Of a stretch of DNA of 64,000 nt, positions 8,247-18,756 are shown piece by piece. Each line of letters opens with the position of its first letter. The stretch's first letter is position 1. The stretch is from Comamonadaceae bacterium (GTDB taxonomy: Bacteria; Pseudomonadota; Gammaproteobacteria; Burkholderiales; Burkholderiaceae_C), in NCBI GenBank assembly GCA_027486555.1, contig JAIXOX010000007.1, positions 1-64,000 of the forward strand, given 5' to 3'. A model generated the notes under the pieces. The model saw nothing but the letters and a program-made list of their open reading frames with translations, did no database searches and had not been told where the DNA came from. The translations under genes were made by a program, and so were the position numbers.

Positions 8247-8690
8247 ATGATCGGCATCCTCATCATTGCTCATGCGCCTTTGGCCAGCGCCCTGCGCGAT
8301 TGCGCTTTGCATGTTTTTCCGGATTGTGCGTCAGGCGTCTTGGCGCTTGACGTGTTGGCCGATGATGCCCCGGAGCACAGCCTGCACAAAGCGCGTGATG
8401 CCATGACAGCCTTGGCGACTAACGAAGTTTTGTTGCTCAGTGATGTGTTTGGTGCTACGCCTTGCAATGTGGCGCAGCAGTTGGGTGATGGCTTGCGAAC
8501 CCGTTTGGTGGCAGGGGTCAATCTGCCCATGCTGCTGCGCAGTGTTTGTTACCGACACGAAAGCTTGGAGTCATTGGCCGCGCGTGCCCACGCAGGCGGA
8601 ACGCAAGGTGTCATGCCCGTTGGAAGTACCGCCCCGCAAAATCAATCAGGAACACGACATGCCCCAAGCCACCACGATCATCAGCAATAA
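8247..8690 (+). CDS. PTS EIIA component, mannose family
   Basis: A 147-residue soluble EIIA(Man)-type domain. It begins MIGILIIAHAPLASALRDCA, with His9 the likely phosphorylation site, and has LLSDVFGATPCNVAQQL, the conserved second loop. Start ATG 8247 is chosen over the track's TTG 8241. The C-terminus runs 32 bases into ptsH, so its last residues (rich in His and Gln) are encoded in overlap and look non-conserved. No EIIB or EIIC gene is nearby, so this EIIA probably regulates rather than transports, as in other betaproteobacteria. Confidence 0.9.
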   Translation: MIGILIIAHAPLASALRDCALHVFPDCASGVLALDVLADDAPEHSLHKARDAMTALATNEVLLLSDVFGATPCNVAQQLGDGLRTRLVAGVNLPMLLRSVCYRHESLESLAARAHAGGTQGVMPVGSTAPQNQSGTRHAPSHHDHQQ

Positions 8691-8928
8691 ACTGGGTCTT
8701 CATGCACGCGCATCAGCCAAACTGACCAAGTTGGCCGGCAGTTTTCCATGTGATGTTTGGCTGAGCAAAGGTGAGCGACGCATCAATGCCAAAAGCATCA
8801 TGGGCGTGATGATGCTTGCAGCGGGAATTGGGAGTGAGGTTTTGCTTGAAACTTCAGGTGAAAGAGATCAAGAAGCGCTGGATGCCTTGCTCGCTTTGAT
8901 GGCCGATAAATTTGGTGAGGGTGAATGA
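8659..8928 (+). CDS. ptsH: Phosphocarrier protein HPr
   Basis: An 89-residue HPr. The phosphorylated His15 is in KLGLHARAS and the regulatory Ser46 region reads NAKSIMGVMML, so it could also be a target of HPr kinase. HPr takes phosphate from enzyme I and gives it to EIIA. ATG 8659 has AGGA seven bases upstream; the 162-residue ORF of the track is only an N-terminal frame extension. It overlaps the EIIA gene by 32 bases and is followed by ptsI after 43 bases. Confidence 0.95.
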   Translation: MPQATTIISNKLGLHARASAKLTKLAGSFPCDVWLSKGERRINAKSIMGVMMLAAGIGSEVLLETSGERDQEALDALLALMADKFGEGE

Positions 8929-8971
8929 AGGCGCTCGCGGTTCAAATAAATCGGGCCATGGAGCATCAACC

Positions 8972-10720
8972 ATGACGTTCAGCATACATGGCTTGGCTGT
9001 AGCCCGAGGCATCGCCATTGGGCGGGCTGTTTTGGTGGCATCAAGCCGCGTGGATGTGGCGCACTATTTCATTCAAGCGGATCAAATATCGGCTGAAATT
9101 GAACGTTTGCGTGTATCCCGAGATGCCGTCATCGACGAGTTACAGCGTTTGCAGCGTGACATGCCCAAAGACGCGCCACACGAACTGGCCGCTTTGCTCG
9201 ATGTTCACCTGATGCTGCTGCAGGATGAAGAGCTCAATGCCAGTGTGACGCATTGGATCAAAGAGCGTCTTTACAACGCCGAGTGGGCATTGACCACCCA
9301 GCTGGAAATCATTGCGCGTCAGTTTGACGAGATGGATGACCCTTATTTGCGAGAAAGAAAAGCTGACGTTGAACAAGTTGCTGAGCGTGTCTTGCACAGC
9401 CTCAAAGGGTCGGGGTCAGCAATGGTCAAGGTGCAAAGACCCTTGCGGCCGCAACAAGATCTTCAACTGGGTGATACAGATGTGCCATTGGTTTTGGTTG
9501 CGCACGATTTATCACCTGCCGACATGTTGCAGTTCAAGCAAAGTGTCTTTACCGGATTTGTGACCGATGTGGGGGGCAAAACATCTCACACAGCCATCGT
9601 GGCTCGGAGTTTAGACATACCTGCCGTGGTGGGCGCGCGTACGGCGAGTCAGTTGGTGAAACAAGACGATTGGGTCATCATAGATGGTGATGCCGGGGTG
9701 ATCATCGTGGATCCATCGCCCATTATTTTGGCCGACTATGGCTTCAAGCAGCGACAAGGCGCGTTGGAGCGAGAGCGCTTGGTCCGATTGCGTCACACAC
9801 CGGCGATCACCTTGGATGGTCAAAAAATAGAATTGTTGGCCAACATCGAGATGCCTGAAGATACCTCAGCGGCCATCTCAGCAGGGGCAGTCGGTGTCGG
9901 GTTGTTCCGCAGTGAGTTTTTGTTCATGGGGCGTCAAGGTAACTTGCCCGGAGAAGAGGAGCAATACCAGGCCTATTGCCGCGCTGTTGATGGAATGAAG
10001 GGTTTACCTGTGACCATCAGAACCGTCGATGTGGGCGCTGACAAGCCGCTCGATGAAGCGCGTCATGATGCATCGCATTTAAACCCCGCACTGGGCTTGC
10101 GTGCAATCCGATGGAGTTTGGCAGATCCCTCGATGTTTTTGACGCAACTGCGTGCAATTTTGCGTGCGGCATCGCATGGCCAAGTGAATTTGTTGGTGCC
10201 CATGTTGGCTCATGGCAGCGAAATTCGTCAAACCCTGGCATTGATTTCGCAGGCCAGGCAGGAACTCGATCGAAGAGGCGTATCCCATGGACCCGTGCGT
10301 TTGGGGGCCATGATCGAAATACCTGCGGCTGCACTTTCATTGCGCTTGTTCACCCGATACTTTGACTTTTTGTCAATCGGAACAAACGATTTGATTCAAT
10401 ACACCTTGGCCATAGATCGTGCCGATGAGTCAGTGGCCCATTTGTACGACCCACTGCATCCGGCTGTGCTGGGCTTGATCTCTCACACAATTACACAAGG
10501 GCAAATCAGCGGAAAAAGTGTCTCTGTTTGTGGCGAGATGGCGGGAGACACCAGCATGACCCGATTGCTCTTGGGTTTGGGGCTTCGCAGCTTCTCCATG
10601 CACCCCTCGCAGATTTTGGCCGTCAAACAACAAATTTTGCGTTCAGACAGTGCCAAGTTGGCGCTTTGGGCTCAGCAAGTTTTGGACAGTGATGATCCGT
10701 TGAGCTTGATGTCGAGTTGA
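8972..10720 (+). CDS. ptsI: PTS enzyme I (PEP-protein phosphotransferase)
   Basis: A 582-residue enzyme I, normal length. The active-site His206 is in GGKTSHTAIVARS; the PEP-binding part has GVGLFRSEFLFM, TVDVGADKPL, LGAMIEIPAA, SIGTNDLIQYTLAIDR and the Cys of SVCGEMAGD. It starts the PTS relay by moving phosphate from PEP to HPr. Start ATG 8972 (MTFSIHGLAVARGIAIG) has GGAG upstream and is preferred over the track's 8912. It is the last gene of the EIIA-HPr-EI unit. Confidence 0.95.
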   Translation: MTFSIHGLAVARGIAIGRAVLVASSRVDVAHYFIQADQISAEIERLRVSRDAVIDELQRLQRDMPKDAPHELAALLDVHLMLLQDEELNASVTHWIKERLYNAEWALTTQLEIIARQFDEMDDPYLRERKADVEQVAERVLHSLKGSGSAMVKVQRPLRPQQDLQLGDTDVPLVLVAHDLSPADMLQFKQSVFTGFVTDVGGKTSHTAIVARSLDIPAVVGARTASQLVKQDDWVIIDGDAGVIIVDPSPIILADYGFKQRQGALERERLVRLRHTPAITLDGQKIELLANIEMPEDTSAAISAGAVGVGLFRSEFLFMGRQGNLPGEEEQYQAYCRAVDGMKGLPVTIRTVDVGADKPLDEARHDASHLNPALGLRAIRWSLADPSMFLTQLRAILRAASHGQVNLLVPMLAHGSEIRQTLALISQARQELDRRGVSHGPVRLGAMIEIPAAALSLRLFTRYFDFLSIGTNDLIQYTLAIDRADESVAHLYDPLHPAVLGLISHTITQGQISGKSVSVCGEMAGDTSMTRLLLGLGLRSFSMHPSQILAVKQQILRSDSAKLALWAQQVLDSDDPLSLMSS

Positions 10721-10744
10721 CCGAGGGTCGATATTGATCAAATC

Positions 10745-11623
10745 TCAGTCGGTAGATTTTGATTTTTTATCCTGAGTCTGCGTCTCAAAATCAGATGCAT
10801 GATGCCGTTCGTGTAACTGTGATTCAGGCGCACCCATCACGCGGTTGACCATGCGCCCGCGTTGCACTGCAGGGCGTTGAGCCAGTTCTTCGGCCCAACG
10901 TTGCACATGGGCGTACTCGTGCACTTGCAAAAACTCACCCGCTTCGTACAGCAGACCTTTGGCCAGCGCACCGTACCAAGGCCAGATGGCGATGTCAGCG
11001 ATCGTGTAATCGTTGCCTGCGATGAAGCGACTTTGCGCCAAGCGGCGGTCCAGCACGTCCATCTCACGTTTGACTTCCATGGCGAATCGGTCGATGGCGT
11101 ATTCGATCTTGACAGGGGCATAGGCAAAAAAGTGACCGAAACCGCCGCCCAAGTAAGGGGCGCTGCCCATTTGCCAGAACAACCATGACAGGCATTCAGC
11201 GCGTCGAGCTGGGTCGGCAGGCACCAGAGCGCCAAATTTTTCGGCCAGATACAGCAAAATCGCGCCCGACTCGAACACCCGCACCGGTGCCTCGCCGCTG
11301 CGGTCCAGCAGTGCCGGGATCTTGGAGTTGGGATTGACGCTGACAAAGCCGCTGCTGAATTGTTGGCCTTCCTGGATGCGGATCAGCCAAGCGTCATATT
11401 CAGCACCTGAATGCCCCAACGCCAGCAATTCTTCCAGCATGACCGTGACCTTGACGCCGTTGGGCGTGCCCAGCGAGTAAAGCTGCAAGGGATGCTGGCC
11501 AAGCGGCAGGTCTTGGTCGTGGGTGGCACCCGAGATGGGACGGTTGATGTTGGCAAAGCGCCCACCGTTGGCTTTGTTCCAAGTCCAGACAGAGGGTGGG
11601 GTGTAAATGCTGGTGTCGGTCAT
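10745..11623 (-). CDS. yghU: Glutathione S-transferase-like disulfide-bond oxidoreductase
   Basis: A 292-residue protein closely resembling E. coli YghU by memory of that sequence: NGGRFANINRPISGATHDQDLPLG, HPLQLYSLGTPNGVKVTVMLEELLALG, NPNSKIPALLDRSGEAP with ESGAILLYLAEKFG, and ending QLHERHHASDFETQTQDKK. It has an N-terminal thioredoxin-like domain and a C-terminal helical GST domain, and binds two glutathione molecules in the known family. It likely reduces disulfides or peroxides with GSH. It converges with ptsI and lies upstream of nothing obvious in an operon. Confidence 0.93.
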   Translation of the reverse strand: MTDTSIYTPPSVWTWNKANGGRFANINRPISGATHDQDLPLGQHPLQLYSLGTPNGVKVTVMLEELLALGHSGAEYDAWLIRIQEGQQFSSGFVSVNPNSKIPALLDRSGEAPVRVFESGAILLYLAEKFGALVPADPARRAECLSWLFWQMGSAPYLGGGFGHFFAYAPVKIEYAIDRFAMEVKREMDVLDRRLAQSRFIAGNDYTIADIAIWPWYGALAKGLLYEAGEFLQVHEYAHVQRWAEELAQRPAVQRGRMVNRVMGAPESQLHERHHASDFETQTQDKKSKSTD

Positions 11624-11664
11624 GGTGCGGTAGTCCGTGTCAATGGGTCAAAAAATGGTCAAGC

Positions 11665-12672
11665 TCAGGCTTTGTCTGCCAAGCTCATGTGCGCTGAATG
11701 CGCTTGTTGGTCGGCGTGGTAACTGCTGCGCACCATGGCACCCACGGCCGCATGCGAAAAACCCATTTCATAGGCTTTGGCCTCGAACATCTTGAAGGTG
11801 TCGGGGTGAACGTAGCGGCGCACAGGCAAGTGGCTGTTGCTGGGGGCAAGGTACTGGCCAATGGTCAGCATTTCGATGTTGTGTGCACGCATGTCGCGCA
11901 TGACGTCAAGAATTTCTTCGTCGGTCTCGCCCAAGCCGACCATCAGGCCGCTCTTGGTGGGCACATGCGGAAACAGCGCCTTGAATTTTTTGAGCAGGTT
12001 CAATGAGAACTGGTAGTCAGAGCCGGGGCGTGCTTCTTTGTAGAGCCGGGGTACGGTTTCCATGTTGTGGTTCATCACATCGGGTGGTGCAGCTTTCAGG
12101 ATTTCCAGTGCGCGGTCATCGCGCCCCCTGAAGTCGGGGACCAGCACTTCAATTTGGGTTTGTGGTGACAAAGCGCGCGTTTTGCGGATGCATTCCACAA
12201 AGTGGCCCGCACCGCCATCACGCAGGTCATCACGGTCAACGCTGGTGATGACCACGTATTGCAATTGAAGTTGTGCAATGGTTTTGGCCAGGTTGTCGGG
12301 CTCGTTTGCATCCAGCGGATCGGGGCGGCCGTGGCCCACGTCGCAAAAGGGGCATCGGCGCGTGCATTTGTCACCCATGATCATGAATGTGGCGGTGCCT
12401 TTGCCAAAGCATTCACCGATGTTGGGACAGCTGGCTTCCTCGCACACCGTCACCAGTTTGTTGGCGCGCAAAACGTCTTTGATCTCGTAAAAGCGGGTGG
12501 TGGGCGAGCCCGCCTTGACGCGAATCCATTCGGGCTTTTTCAGCACTTCGGCTTGCACCACTTTGACAGGAATACGCGAGAGTTTGGCGGCGGCTTTTTG
12601 TTTGGCCATAGGGTCATAGTCGCCCACACTTTGGGCTTCTCGGACAACGGGGCGTTCAGTGGTGTTGCTCAT
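11665..12672 (-). CDS. lipA: Lipoyl synthase
   Basis: A 335-residue radical SAM enzyme that inserts two sulfurs into protein-bound octanoyl groups to make lipoate. It has the auxiliary cluster motif [12 protein letters not shown], the radical SAM motif [10 protein letters not shown], the [11 protein letters not shown] loop and the C-terminal [13 protein letters not shown] region, whose Ser in the LipA family ligates the auxiliary cluster. Start ATG 12672 (MSNTTERP) is chosen; the track adds 31 non-conserved residues. It lies just downstream of lipB, forming lipB-lipA. Confidence 0.96.
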   Translation of the reverse strand: MSNTTERPVVREAQSVGDYDPMAKQKAAAKLSRIPVKVVQAEVLKKPEWIRVKAGSPTTRFYEIKDVLRANKLVTVCEEASCPNIGECFGKGTATFMIMGDKCTRRCPFCDVGHGRPDPLDANEPDNLAKTIAQLQLQYVVITSVDRDDLRDGGAGHFVECIRKTRALSPQTQIEVLVPDFRGRDDRALEILKAAPPDVMNHNMETVPRLYKEARPGSDYQFSLNLLKKFKALFPHVPTKSGLMVGLGETDEEILDVMRDMRAHNIEMLTIGQYLAPSNSHLPVRRYVHPDTFKMFEAKAYEMGFSHAAVGAMVRSSYHADQQAHSAHMSLADKA

Positions 12673-12713
12673 CGGGTGCTTTCGATCGCCGCTCGGCGAC
12701 AAGTCAGGGTGTT

Positions 12714-13376
12714 TCACAGTCGGGCAGCGAGTTGGGCTGCCAACACCCGGGCGGCATCGTCCCAAGTGGTTTCTACACCGATTGTAAAAAGGTCCACGGT
12801 TTTTAAGCCTGCATAACCACAGGGGTTGATGAGATCAAAGGGTTGAAGGTCCATGGCCACATTCAGGGCTGCACCGTGGTAGGTGCAGTGGCGGCTGACT
12901 TTTAGCCCTAAGGCGCTGATCTTGCCGAGGCCCTTGAAAGGGTCGTTGGTCGGGGCAGGACCCACCAAGGCGGCATGGCTGCAGGGGTCGTCCAGGCGCA
13001 CATAAATGCCCGGTGCACCCGCCAATCGGTGACCCGTCACGCCAAAGTGCGCCAAGGTGCGAATCACCGACTCTTCCAATTTGAAGACGTATTCCTTGAC
13101 GTAATAACCCGCTCGTTGCAAGTTGACCAAGGGGTAGGCCACAACTTGACCTGGACCATGAAAAGTCACTTGACCACCGCGGTTGGTCTGAACCACTGGA
13201 ATGTGGCCTGGCATCAGCAAATGCGAGGCTAGGCCAGCCAGACCTTGGGTGAACACTGGGGGATGCTCACACAGCCAAAGTTCATCGGGGGTGTCTGGCA
13301 AGCGGTTGGCCGTGAAACTCTGCATCGCCTCGTAGGTGGAAGAGTAAGCAACCTGCCCAAGAAATCGAACGTCCAT
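12714..13376 (-). CDS. lipB: Octanoyl-[ACP]:protein octanoyltransferase
   Basis: A 220-residue LipB that moves octanoyl from ACP to the E2 and H-protein lipoyl domains. Signature parts are [35 protein letters not shown], the catalytic Lys in GLGKISALG and the catalytic Cys in [11 protein letters not shown] 13376 ([11 protein letters not shown]) is preferred; the track uses GTG 13382, which overlaps the stop of the DUF493 gene (GTGA) and remains possible. It sits between the DUF493 gene and lipA in one operon. Confidence 0.94.
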   Translation of the reverse strand: MDVRFLGQVAYSSTYEAMQSFTANRLPDTPDELWLCEHPPVFTQGLAGLASHLLMPGHIPVVQTNRGGQVTFHGPGQVVAYPLVNLQRAGYYVKEYVFKLEESVIRTLAHFGVTGHRLAGAPGIYVRLDDPCSHAALVGPAPTNDPFKGLGKISALGLKVSRHCTYHGAALNVAMDLQPFDLINPCGYAGLKTVDLFTIGVETTWDDAARVLAAQLAARL

Positions 13377-13378
13377 GC

Positions 13379-13675
13379 TCACAGCACGATTTTGACCATC
13401 GGATGTGATGTCAGGGCGCGGTAGAGGTCGTCGAGTTGTTCGCGGCTGGTGGCCCTGATGCTGAGCGTGATGCCCAAGTAGTTGCCGCCTTTGCTGGGAC
13501 GCAACTCGATGCTGGCGGGATCAAAGGCAGGGTCAAACTGAAGGGCGACTTGGCACATGGCTTCGGCGAAACCCTCGACCATGGAGCCCATGACCTTGAT
13601 CGGAAAAACCGAGGGGTACTCGATCAAACTGTCTTTGTGTGGATCGCTGGGGGGAGGAGTAATGGTGGCGCTCAT
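13379..13675 (-). CDS. YbeD/DUF493 family protein
   Basis: A 98-residue protein with DUF493 features: [44 protein letters not shown] and the ending HPMVKIVL. The family has an ACT-like fold and is found next to lipB in many proteobacteria; its function is not settled. Here the stop codon lies right at the lipB start, so translation of the two is coupled. Confidence 0.92.
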   Translation of the reverse strand: MSATITPPPSDPHKDSLIEYPSVFPIKVMGSMVEGFAEAMCQVALQFDPAFDPASIELRPSKGGNYLGITLSIRATSREQLDDLYRALTSHPMVKIVL

Positions 13676-13700
13676 GAAATAGTCCGTTGAGCTTGCAAGC

Positions 13701-14147
13701 TTAACGCCAGACGAGGACCGCCAAAACAGCCACCCAACCCAGTGCGAAATTGGTCAGCACCAATGGATGAATTTGTTTAAGGGACTCGCCTGCAGCTGGC
13801 CAATTGGATTGAGTCACTGCGATCTTCAGGCGTCGAAAGGGTGAGAACCAAATGTGCGCAAAAATCAGGCACATCAACACACCCAACACCGACATGGCGT
13901 GCCAGCCACGGGGTGCCAGGTGCATATCGGACATCGACAACATCCAAAAACCAGAAGTCAGAATCAGAGCAATCGAGAGCCAAACCATGTTGAAAAAACG
14001 GATCAAGACGGCAGACATGAGTTGCAAGCGCTCGGGTGGTTGTAGCTGTTTGATCACGACAGGACGCAAAGCCAGAATGACCAACGCCATGCCACCCAGC
14101 CAAACAATACCCGCTGCCAAGTGAAAAAACTTCAACCATTCGTACAT
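13701..14147 (-). CDS. CopD-like integral membrane protein
   Basis: A 148-residue protein with four predicted membrane helices. It begins MYEWLKFFHLAAGIVWLGGMALVI; the HxxxxxxWLGG pattern and a later His in ALILTSGFWML...LIFAHIWFSP resemble the CopD copper-resistance/haem-binding domain family. The role is unknown, perhaps copper or haem handling. It starts divergently from the ATP synthase operon and is 25 bases upstream of the DUF493 gene. Confidence 0.78.
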   Translation of the reverse strand: MYEWLKFFHLAAGIVWLGGMALVILALRPVVIKQLQPPERLQLMSAVLIRFFNMVWLSIALILTSGFWMLSMSDMHLAPRGWHAMSVLGVLMCLIFAHIWFSPFRRLKIAVTQSNWPAAGESLKQIHPLVLTNFALGWVAVLAVLVWR

Positions 14148-14263
14148 GCCGAACTACCTTGTAGAAAATTAAAAAAAGACCTGCAAAAGACCCATTGTTC
14201 ATTGTCGCTGGTCTGGCTTTAAAGCCTGTTGTTCGCGAGACATACCGGTTTGAATCAAAAAAA

Positions 14264-14292
14264 ATAAACAGGCACGGGTTTCTACGTATAAT
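14264..14292 (+). promoter_or_regulatory. Candidate promoter of the atp operon
   Basis: A perfect -10 hexamer TATAAT lies at 14287-14292, about 50 bases before the atpI start. The -35 region 16-17 bases upstream is poor (ATAAAC or TAAACA), so strength is uncertain. The 14148-14341 gap otherwise holds no gene. Confidence 0.45.
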
Positions 14293-14341
14293 GCAAGGCT
14301 TTGCAGCATTTGCCGCGTGTGTAACCTGGTTGTCATTTGAG

Positions 14342-14860
14342 ATGGTCAAAATCGCCTCAGCTCTACCAATCGAAAAACACAACACTAAAGCAGTGCTTGC
14401 AGTTGAAGACTTAGAGAGCGAATTCAAACCCCTGACTGTCGAAGAAGCGCAGGCGTGGCGGCAAAACAACGCGCAATCATCGCCTTGGCGAGTTTTGGGA
14501 TTGCAGGTTGCGGTCGGCATTTTGATGGTGCTACTGACGGGCTTGTTCACGAAAGATGTCCGTTTGATTGCATCAGTGGCTTGGGGTTGTGTGGCTGTGG
14601 TCATACCCGCTTTGGTGTTTGTCAGGGCTTTGAATCGGCAGATGCGGCGAACCCAACCGGGATCAGCCTTGGTGGGTTTGTTGATCTGGGAGATGGTCAA
14701 GATTGCATTGACTGTGGCGTTGCTGCTGGTAGCACCCAAAGTGATTTCTGATTTGAGCTGGCTGGCCTTGGTGGCGAGCTTCGTGGTGACGATGAAGGTG
14801 TACTGGCTGGCCATGGCGCTGGGCTGGATGCAACGCAAGTCGAAACCGACTACTTTTTGA
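14342..14860 (+). CDS. atpI: ATP synthase protein I
   Basis: A 172-residue membrane protein at the head of the atp operon. The N-terminal 70 residues are soluble (SEFKPLTVEEAQAWRQ), then four hydrophobic helices follow (LGLQVAVGILMVLLTGLF and others). AtpI helps assemble the c-ring and is not part of the final enzyme. Start ATG 14342 (MVKIASALPIEK) is chosen because the earlier track start has no conserved sequence before it; the ribosome binding site is weak. Confidence 0.85.
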   Translation: MVKIASALPIEKHNTKAVLAVEDLESEFKPLTVEEAQAWRQNNAQSSPWRVLGLQVAVGILMVLLTGLFTKDVRLIASVAWGCVAVVIPALVFVRALNRQMRRTQPGSALVGLLIWEMVKIALTVALLLVAPKVISDLSWLALVASFVVTMKVYWLAMALGWMQRKSKPTTF

Positions 14861-14875
14861 ATTGATTGGTGATTT

Positions 14876-15754
14876 ATGGCTGCTGAAAACGCTGGCGCGA
14901 ACGCCCCAACGGCTGGAGAGTACATCCAGCATCACTTGCAACACCTGCAAATGAACTTTTCATTTGAAGGCGTCAAGCAAACAAGCATTGTTGATTTCAG
15001 TTTGTTCAACTTGGACTCTGTTGTGTTCTCGCTCCTTCTGGGTGCGATCGGTTGCTTTGTTTTGTGGGCTGCTGCTCGCAAAGCCACTTCTGGTGTTCCT
15101 GGTCGATTCCAGGCGGCGGTCGAGATCCTGTCCGAGATGGTGGAAAACCAGGCCAAGGGCGTGATTCACAACGCCAAAAGCCGCAAACTCATCTCTCCAT
15201 TGGCATTGACCGTGTTCGTCTGGATCTTCCTGATGAATGCCATGGACATGCTGCCCGTCGATTTGATTCCTGCCGCGTGGCACCTTGCTGGCCCAGCCTT
15301 GGGTTTCAAAGATTACATGCGCGTAGTGCCTACCGCTGATTTGTCCACCACCTTGGGCTTGTCTTGCTCGGTGCTGTTCATCTGCCTGGTCTACAACATC
15401 AAGATCAAGGGTTTGGGCGGCTGGGCGCACGAATTGATTGCTGCACCATTTGGTGACCACTGGGCCCTGTGGCCGGTCAACTTCCTGATGCAGATGATTG
15501 AATATTTGGCCAAGACGGTTTCGCATGGCATGCGACTGTTTGGCAACATGTTTGCGGGTGAGTTGGTGTTCATGTTGATTGCCCTCATGGGTGGCGGCTG
15601 GGCATTGTCGGTCACCGGTGTGGGTTTGGCCATTGGTCACGTCCTTGCCGGAACCGTGTGGACACTGTTCCACATCCTGGTCATCACCTTGCAAGCCTTC
15701 ATCTTTATGATGTTGACGCTGATCTACACCGGTCAAGCGCACGACGCACATTGA
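14876..15754 (+). CDS. atpB: F1Fo ATP synthase subunit a
   Basis: A 292-residue integral membrane subunit a, the stator half-channel for protons. The essential Arg lies in SHGMRLFGNMFAGELVFML, and the C-terminal helix ends IFMMLTLIYTGQAHDAH. It works against the c-ring (AtpE). It begins 15 bases after atpI and is the first structural Fo gene in the usual B-E-F order. Confidence 0.96.
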   Translation: MAAENAGANAPTAGEYIQHHLQHLQMNFSFEGVKQTSIVDFSLFNLDSVVFSLLLGAIGCFVLWAAARKATSGVPGRFQAAVEILSEMVENQAKGVIHNAKSRKLISPLALTVFVWIFLMNAMDMLPVDLIPAAWHLAGPALGFKDYMRVVPTADLSTTLGLSCSVLFICLVYNIKIKGLGGWAHELIAAPFGDHWALWPVNFLMQMIEYLAKTVSHGMRLFGNMFAGELVFMLIALMGGGWALSVTGVGLAIGHVLAGTVWTLFHILVITLQAFIFMMLTLIYTGQAHDAH

Positions 15755-15801
15755 TGACTCTTTTTCCCTTGTTTCTTGTTTCTTTTTCCAATCACTTTTA
15801 G

Positions 15802-16059
<258 letters not shown>

Positions 16060-16095
16060 TCCACGTACCTCTTCCAACAGAAGAAGGACTGAACT

Positions 16096-16566
16096 GTGAA
16101 CATTAACGCTACTCTGTTCATTCAGATGATCGTTTTTGCGATTTTGGTGTGGTTCACGATGAAATTCGTGTGGCCCCCGATCACAAAAGCGCTCGACGAA
16201 CGGGCACAGAAAATCGCTGACGGCCTCGCTGCCGCAGACAAAGCCAAAGCCGAACTCTCAAACGCCAATGCGCGCGTGGAATCCGAGCTGGCCAAGTCGC
16301 GCAACGAGACGGCTACGCGCCTGGCTGACGCCGAGCGCCGTGCAAACGGCATCGTTGACGAAGCCAAAGCACGTGCCACCGAAGAAGGCAACAAGATCAT
16401 CGCCGCTGCAAAAGCCGAAGCTGAGCAGCAAGCTGTCAAAGCACGTGAAGTCCTGCGTGAGCAGGTCGCCGCTTTGGCTGTCAAAGGCGCCGAGCAGATT
16501 CTCCGCAAGGAAGTCGACGCAGGTGTCCACGCTGATCTGTTGAGCCGCCTCAAGACCGAGCTGTAA
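16096..16566 (+). CDS. atpF: F1Fo ATP synthase subunit b
   Basis: A 156-residue subunit b: an N-terminal membrane helix ([26 protein letters not shown]) and then a long Ala-rich coiled coil ([21 protein letters not shown]) that forms the peripheral stalk. The start is GTG, preceded by AGAAGGA seven bases upstream; no better ATG exists in frame. Confidence 0.96.
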   Translation: MNINATLFIQMIVFAILVWFTMKFVWPPITKALDERAQKIADGLAAADKAKAELSNANARVESELAKSRNETATRLADAERRANGIVDEAKARATEEGNKIIAAAKAEAEQQAVKAREVLREQVAALAVKGAEQILRKEVDAGVHADLLSRLKTEL

Positions 16567-16588
16567 CAAGCTCAAGCCAGAGAAGACC

Positions 16589-17131
16589 ATGGCAGAACTT
16601 GCTACCATCGCCCGCCCTTATGCCGATGCGCTTTTCAAAGCGCAGGCATCCGATCTTGCTGGCACGGCCGCTTGGCTTGACGAACTGGCCGCCATTGCCG
16701 AAAACGCGCAATTGCAACAGTTTGTCGACAGCCCCAAAGTGTCCGATGAGCAGGCATTTGAGCTGATCTCCGACGTGGTGCAAAAACATGGAAATGTGGC
16801 ACTGCCCGAGGCTGCTAAGAATTTCCTGCGTCTGGTGATCGAAAACCGCCGTCTCAGTGCGCTGCCTGTGGTTGCACAGCAGTACCGGGCCCTCATGAAC
16901 GCGCAAAGTGGCACCGCTGACGCGGTGGTCTTCAGCGCATTTCCCATCGACGCTGCGGCTTTAGCCGATTTGTCGTCCACGCTCGAAAAACGCTTTGCGC
17001 GCAAGCTCAATGTGTCTGTCGAGCTCGATGCTGCCTTGATTGGTGGCATCCGTGTGGTGGTGGGCGACGAGGTGCTGGATACCTCTGTCAAGGCCCGACT
17101 GGAACAAATGAAATCGGCCCTCACCGCTTGA
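16589..17131 (+). CDS. atpH: F1Fo ATP synthase subunit delta
   Basis: A 180-residue delta subunit linking F1 to the b stalk. The N-terminal helical domain ([17 protein letters not shown]) and the C-terminal segment [33 protein letters not shown] are the family signatures. It lies 22 bases after atpF. Confidence 0.96.
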   Translation: MAELATIARPYADALFKAQASDLAGTAAWLDELAAIAENAQLQQFVDSPKVSDEQAFELISDVVQKHGNVALPEAAKNFLRLVIENRRLSALPVVAQQYRALMNAQSGTADAVVFSAFPIDAAALADLSSTLEKRFARKLNVSVELDAALIGGIRVVVGDEVLDTSVKARLEQMKSALTA

Positions 17132-17175
17132 TGCGGATTGAGTCCGGACATATTTAAAGAAAGAAGGAAAGAGTC

Positions 17176-18729
17176 ATGCAACTCAATCCCGCAGAAATTT
17201 CTGAATTGATCAAGAGCCGCATTGAAGGGCTGTCCGCCAGCGCCGATATCCGCAACCAAGGCACCGTGGTGTCGGTGACCGACGGTATCGTCCGCGTCCA
17301 CGGGTTGTCGGATGTGATGCAGGGCGAAATGCTTGAATTCCCATCCACCGCTGATGGCATCGCCACATTCGGTTTGGCCCTGAACCTTGAGCGTGACTCG
17401 GTCGGTGCCGTGATCTTGGGCGAATACGAGCACATCTCCGAAGGCGACACTGTCAAGTGCACAGGCCGCATTTTGGAAGTGCCCGTCGGCCCCGAACTCA
17501 TTGGCCGCGTGGTGAACGCTTTGGGTCAGCCAATCGACGGCAAAGGCCCGATCAACGCCAAAATGACCGACGTGATCGAAAAAGTCGCCCCAGGCGTGAT
17601 CGCACGTAAATCGGTGGACCAGCCCATGCAAACCGGACTGAAGTCAATCGACTCCATGGTTCCTGTGGGCCGTGGCCAGCGCGAATTGATCATTGGTGAC
17701 CGTCAGACCGGCAAGACTGCCGTCGCGATCGACGCCATCATCAACCAAAAAGGTCAGAACATGACCTGCGTTTACGTCGCGATTGGCCAAAAAGCCTCGT
17801 CGATCAAAAACGTGGTGCGTGCTTTGGAACAAGCTGGTGCGATGGAATACACCATCGTGGTGGCCGCCTCTGCTTCTGAATCTGCTGCGATGCAGTACGT
17901 GTCCGCCTACTCCGGCTGCACCATGGGTGAATACTTCCGTGACCGCGGCGAAGACGCTTTGATCGTTTATGACGATTTGTCCAAGCAAGCCGTCGCTTAC
18001 CGCCAAGTGTCTTTGCTCTTGCGTCGTCCACCAGGCCGCGAAGCATACCCTGGCGACGTGTTCTATCTCCACAGCCGCTTGCTCGAGCGCGCAGCCCGTG
18101 TCAACGCCGACTACGTCGAAGCCTTCACCAAAGGTGCAGTGACTGGCAAAACAGGTTCTTTGACCGCTTTGCCCATCATTGAAACCCAAGCTGGTGACGT
18201 GTCTGCATTCGTGCCAACCAACGTGATCTCGATCACTGACGGCCAGATCTTCCTGGAAACCAGCTTGTTCAACGCCGGCATCCGCCCTGCGATCAACGCA
18301 GGTATCTCGGTGTCTCGCGTCGGTAGCTCCGCTCAGACCAAGGTCATCAAAGGTCAATCCGGTGGTATCCGTACCGACTTGGCCCAGTACCGTGAATTGG
18401 CTGCGTTTGCACAGTTTGCTTCAGACCTGGACGAGTCCACACGCAAGCAACTGGATCGCGGTGCCCGCGTGACCGAATTGCTCAAGCAAACCCAATACAG
18501 CCCTTTGTCGATCAGTTTGATGGGTGCCAGTTTGTTTGCAGTGAACAAAGGCTTCATGGACGACATCGATGTCAAGAAGGTCTTGTCCTTTGAGCACGGC
18601 TTGCACGCTTACCTCAAGGATTCCTGCGCCACGTTGCTGGCCAAGATTGAAAGCTCCAAAGCGCTGGACAAAGAGGCCGAAGCCGAATTGTTCACTGCGG
18701 TGGCCACTTTCAAGAAAAGCTTTGCTTAA
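17176..18729 (+). CDS. atpA: F1Fo ATP synthase subunit alpha
   Basis: A 517-residue alpha subunit with the P-loop [13 protein letters not shown], the segment QPIDGKGP, the alpha signature [17 protein letters not shown] and the normal length. It binds nucleotide at the non-catalytic sites of F1. A ribosome binding site AGAAAGAAGGAAAG precedes the ATG. Confidence 0.97.
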   Translation: MQLNPAEISELIKSRIEGLSASADIRNQGTVVSVTDGIVRVHGLSDVMQGEMLEFPSTADGIATFGLALNLERDSVGAVILGEYEHISEGDTVKCTGRILEVPVGPELIGRVVNALGQPIDGKGPINAKMTDVIEKVAPGVIARKSVDQPMQTGLKSIDSMVPVGRGQRELIIGDRQTGKTAVAIDAIINQKGQNMTCVYVAIGQKASSIKNVVRALEQAGAMEYTIVVAASASESAAMQYVSAYSGCTMGEYFRDRGEDALIVYDDLSKQAVAYRQVSLLLRRPPGREAYPGDVFYLHSRLLERAARVNADYVEAFTKGAVTGKTGSLTALPIIETQAGDVSAFVPTNVISITDGQIFLETSLFNAGIRPAINAGISVSRVGSSAQTKVIKGQSGGIRTDLAQYRELAAFAQFASDLDESTRKQLDRGARVTELLKQTQYSPLSISLMGASLFAVNKGFMDDIDVKKVLSFEHGLHAYLKDSCATLLAKIESSKALDKEAEAELFTAVATFKKSFA

Positions 18730-18756
18730 TTTCTACCTGATCAAAAGGAGCCGCTG

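Noticed and set aside
13777-14925. A 382-residue minus-strand ORF across the atpI region
   Set aside because: It overlaps the CopD-like gene in another frame and atpI in antisense, and shows no recognisable domain.
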